This document shows, piece after piece, positions 5,696 to 7,415 of a DNA stretch of 7,415 bases. The DNA is from Pyrodictiaceae archaeon (GTDB lineage Archaea > Thermoproteota > Thermoprotei_A > Sulfolobales > Pyrodictiaceae). Location: contig JALUFI010000316.1 of assembly GCA_027043685.1 (NCBI GenBank), forward strand, positions 1 through 7,415. Reading direction: 5' to 3'. Each line of letters opens with the position of its first letter. The first letter of the stretch is position 1. The translations under genes were made by a program, and so were the position numbers. The notes beneath the pieces were generated by a model. The model saw only the letters and a program-made list of their open reading frames with translations. It did not search any database and had not been told where the DNA came from.

Positions 5696-6469
5696 TTGGA
5701 GCCGCCTCTCCGGGAGCCCTCCCAGGGGCCGGATACTGCACGTCTGCTGCTCCTCGCCCAAGGCGCCGACAAGGTGTACAAGCTCTTCCTGATAAGAATC
5801 GTGTCCGCCGTGCTCGGGCTCCTCATCCTGGTAACCACACCGGTGCCGGGCATAAATGCGCCGATGGCTGCACCCTCATCGTGGTCTCCAAGCCAGGAAC
5901 TCGGCATCATAGACGGCGTCTACGATGCGGTTAACACCTTCTCCGTAGAAATAACGGGCTCTAGCCTCCTCTTCTTTCTAGGTATCATGGCTACGGAGCT
6001 CTCCCTCTACTACCTCTATGCTGGCATGAAGATGCTGAGCCGCTATGACTCGTCTAGGTACGGCATAGGCCTCCTTGGCGCAAAGCTGATGATAGTAGGC
6101 ACGGTTAGCCTCATATTCGGCTCCATGGTTGTGGCCGCTGCCGCAGCTGCCCGCTCCGTTGCAGCAGCGGTCGCTGGTGTGCTCACAGTGCTCTTGTCCC
6201 TTGTAGCTGTAATTGTTTCAGCTTTGTTCGTAGCTGTGGCTCTTTGGCGCCTGGACGGCGAGCACGGCGATGGAAGGCTATGGTTAGGGATAAGCCTCAT
6301 ACTGCTGGCTGTGCTCCTCTCAGTGTTAACCTTCCTCTCGCCGCCGCTCCTCATAATAGGTGTAATAATAGAGTTCATGGGTGAAGTCATAACGATGCTT
6401 GGCGCCAAGGGGGTGCGTGACGCGGTGCTCCGGAGAGCACTACGCAGCTCCCCCGATGCTTCGGAGTAA
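5696..6469 (+). CDS. Six-pass membrane protein, paralog 2 (DUF973-like)
   Basis: 257 residues from TTG at 5696; function unknown. The N-terminus M-E-P-P and the spacing to L-A-Q-G-A-D25-K-V-Y-K match paralog 3. Hydrophobic segments lie at about 31-48, 90-108, 128-148, 156-184, 195-214 and 216-236. The first external loop is longer than in paralog 1 (about 49-88, Pro/Ser-rich). Motifs are L107-Y-A-G-M-K112, R121-Y-G-I-G, A182-L-W-R-L186 and G236-A-K-G-V-R-D242. The TTG is favoured by a GGGGCGTGG site (5680-5688) seven bases upstream and by the TTG-GAG-C(C/T)G-CCT start shared with paralog 3; GTG at 5684 and TTG at 5639 are alternatives. Codon use is more T- and A-ending than in its neighbours, and D187-G-E-H replaces G-D-E-P, so it is the more diverged copy. 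Confidence 0.85.
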   Translation: MEPPLREPSQGPDTARLLLLAQGADKVYKLFLIRIVSAVLGLLILVTTPVPGINAPMAAPSSWSPSQELGIIDGVYDAVNTFSVEITGSSLLFFLGIMATELSLYYLYAGMKMLSRYDSSRYGIGLLGAKLMIVGTVSLIFGSMVVAAAAAARSVAAAVAGVLTVLLSLVAVIVSALFVAVALWRLDGEHGDGRLWLGISLILLAVLLSVLTFLSPPLLIIGVIIEFMGEVITMLGAKGVRDAVLRRALRSSPDASE

Positions 6470-6515
6470 CGCCAGGCAAACCGGTGGCGCCCGGCCGGCT
6501 CCCCGGTTACGTAAC
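6466..6515. repeat. Nested inverted repeats after paralog 2, ending in a 10-bp palindrome
   Basis: GTAAC (6466-6470, holding the TAA stop) pairs with GTTAC (6506-6510); inside, AACCGG (6479-6484) pairs with CCGGTT (6503-6508), overlapping the same right arm. GTTACGTAAC (6506-6515) is itself a perfect palindrome. The structures are mutually exclusive, so this may be an alternative-fold element, a terminator, or just GC-rich chance. Confidence 0.35.
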
Positions 6516-6553
6516 AGACCCTGTTTACCTTGTCGAGTAGAGCTGCTTGGCTG

Positions 6554-6561
6554 AAAATTTT
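6554..6561 (+). promoter_or_regulatory. AT-rich box upstream of paralog 3
   Basis: AAAATTTT (6554-6561), within GAAAATTTTGAAGTATAG, is the only AT-rich block in the 173-base gap before paralog 3. Transcription from it would start near 6585, leaving a leader of about 55 bases that contains the ribosome site GGGGTGG (6627-6633). This suggests paralog 3 has its own promoter. Confidence 0.45.
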
Positions 6562-6642
6562 GAAGTATAGGCTCTATGTGAGACAAGGTGTGTACGTGAG
6601 GCGTGTGCCCTGGAACCACTCTATGCGGGGTGGATGCGCGCG

Positions 6643-7415
6643 TTGGAGCTGCCTCCCCAGGGGCCCTCCAGGGAGGTTGACCCGGCGAGGCTGAGGCTCC
6701 TCGCAGAGGGCGCCGACAAGCTGTACAAGGTCTTCCTCATAAGGATAATATTCGACGTGATAGAGCTCGTGGTCCTCCTCGTCACGGCTGTCGCGGCTAT
6801 AGGTGCATCCACGAGCATCACCGGCGCTGCCATGCCCCTGGGCGAGAACTGGACACAAGTGAGCGTCATTTATACTAGGTCCGTGAACGTGTCGGGCATA
6901 CTGGCCGCCTACGGGTTGTTGGCGCTTCTGGGCCTCGTCGCCGCACTGGTTATCCTCTACTTCCTCTACACCGGTATGAGGGCGTTGAGCCAGTACGACC
7001 CCGGCAGCTACGATATAGGGTTCCTTGGGGCGAAGCTGTGGGTCGGCGGCACCATCGGCGCGGTGGTGGGCCTTGTAACCCTACTCGCAGCCGCGGCGGC
7101 CAGGTCCATGGGGGGCGTCATCGCCGGGGTCTTTGTGCTCGCGCTCTCCGGCATAGCGGTGCTGGTCGCAATGGTGCTTGTCCTGGTAGCTCTTTGGCGC
7201 CTCGGCGACGAGCCCGGCGGTGAATCGGTGAGGCTCGGGATAGGCCTACTGATAGCAGCCCTGGTGGCGGGGCTACTCGCGGCGGCGCTGCCCATGCTAC
7301 TCATCCTGGCGGTGGTGCTGCAGCTAGCGGGAGAGGCGGCGCTGATGCTCGGCGCCAAGGAGGTAAGAGACATGGCCCTAGAGCGCATGGCGGCGGCCTC
7401 CTACAGCGTCACCGC
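6643..7415 (+). CDS. Six-pass membrane protein, paralog 3 (DUF973-like), 3' end cut by window
   Basis: 257 codons are visible and the frame is still open at the edge. The start is TTG 6643, nine bases after GGGGTGG (6627-6633) and matching paralog 2. ATG 6634 is the only other in-frame choice after the stop at 6568 and adds three residues, but it abuts the ribosome site. N-terminal L-L-A-E-G-A-D25-K-L-Y-K leads to hydrophobic segments at about 31-54, 85-109, 132-152, 158-184, 196-216 and 217-236. Motifs are L108-Y-T-G-M-R113, A183-L-W-R-L-G-D-E190 and G237-A-K-E-V-R-D243. The first external loop carries two N-glycosylation sequons, N69-W-T and N82-V-S, absent from its sisters. Twenty-three bases over the WRLGDEP coding stretch are identical to paralog 1. 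Function is unknown; by its C-terminal motif the protein is probably nearly complete. Confidence 0.85.
   Translation, partial: MELPPQGPSREVDPARLRLLAEGADKLYKVFLIRIIFDVIELVVLLVTAVAAIGASTSITGAAMPLGENWTQVSVIYTRSVNVSGILAAYGLLALLGLVAALVILYFLYTGMRALSQYDPGSYDIGFLGAKLWVGGTIGAVVGLVTLLAAAAARSMGGVIAGVFVLALSGIAVLVAMVLVLVALWRLGDEPGGESVRLGIGLLIAALVAGLLAAALPMLLILAVVLQLAGEAALMLGAKEVRDMALERMAAASYSVT

Noticed and set aside
5487..5910. Minus-strand frames across the gap between paralogs 1 and 2
   Set aside because: They run into the N-terminal coding part of paralog 2, have low-complexity composition and no ribosome site.
1..7415. CRISPR arrays, tRNA/rRNA genes, insertion sequences
   Set aside because: No regularly spaced repeats, no tRNA-like cloverleaf or rRNA signature, and no transposase or flanking terminal repeats were seen.

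Overview
The window looks like hyperthermophilic archaeal DNA, most likely crenarchaeal. It is GC-rich by eye. Its proteins are rich in Glu, Arg and Ile, with frequent AGG (Arg) and ATA (Ile) codons. Starts are GTG, TTG and apparently CTG, Shine-Dalgarno sites are of the GGAGGTG type, and AT-rich TATA-like boxes stand out between genes. The protein families also have an archaeal flavour: an archaeal-type ATP sulfurylase, an AP-superfamily phosphohydrolase of the COG3379 type, small ribbon-helix-helix proteins ending in LGY(I/L), and membrane proteins resembling DUF973. A Desulfurococcales/Pyrodictiaceae-like source is a guess, not a demonstration.

Left part (about 100-4340): five tightly packed plus-strand genes that read as one operon. 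The order is small RHH protein (160-393), ATP sulfurylase sat (415-1581), DHH phosphoesterase (1578-2624, overlapping sat by four bases), AP-superfamily phosphohydrolase (2688-4046), and a second small RHH protein (4082-4294). A TATA-like element lies before the first gene, and a hairpin followed by a T-rich tract lies after the last. Sat makes adenylylsulfate (APS) from ATP and sulfate. The two hydrolases could act on nucleotide or phosphoester products of this pathway, but no APS kinase or reductase is in view, so the fate of APS is unknown. The two RHH proteins share a C-terminal (E/K)-R-L-(K/R)-(R/A)-L-G-Y-(I/L) tail and bracket the enzymes.

Middle gap (4295-4566): no gene seen. It holds the T-rich terminator, a near-perfect 16-bp palindrome, another inverted repeat, two TATA-like boxes and a strong Shine-Dalgarno.

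Right part (4567-7415): three tandem paralogous six-pass membrane proteins of unknown function, the last cut by the window edge. They share a GAD(S/K)-x-(F/Y)-K N-terminal motif, an L-Y-x-G-M-(K/R) motif after the second membrane segment, an A-L-W-R-L motif, and a G-A-(R/K)-x-V-R-(D/E) C-terminal motif. The first has no ATG, GTG or TTG at the place homology demands and appears to start at CTG behind an excellent ribosome site. The gaps between the paralogs contain palindromes and hairpins, several of which include the stop codon of the preceding gene.
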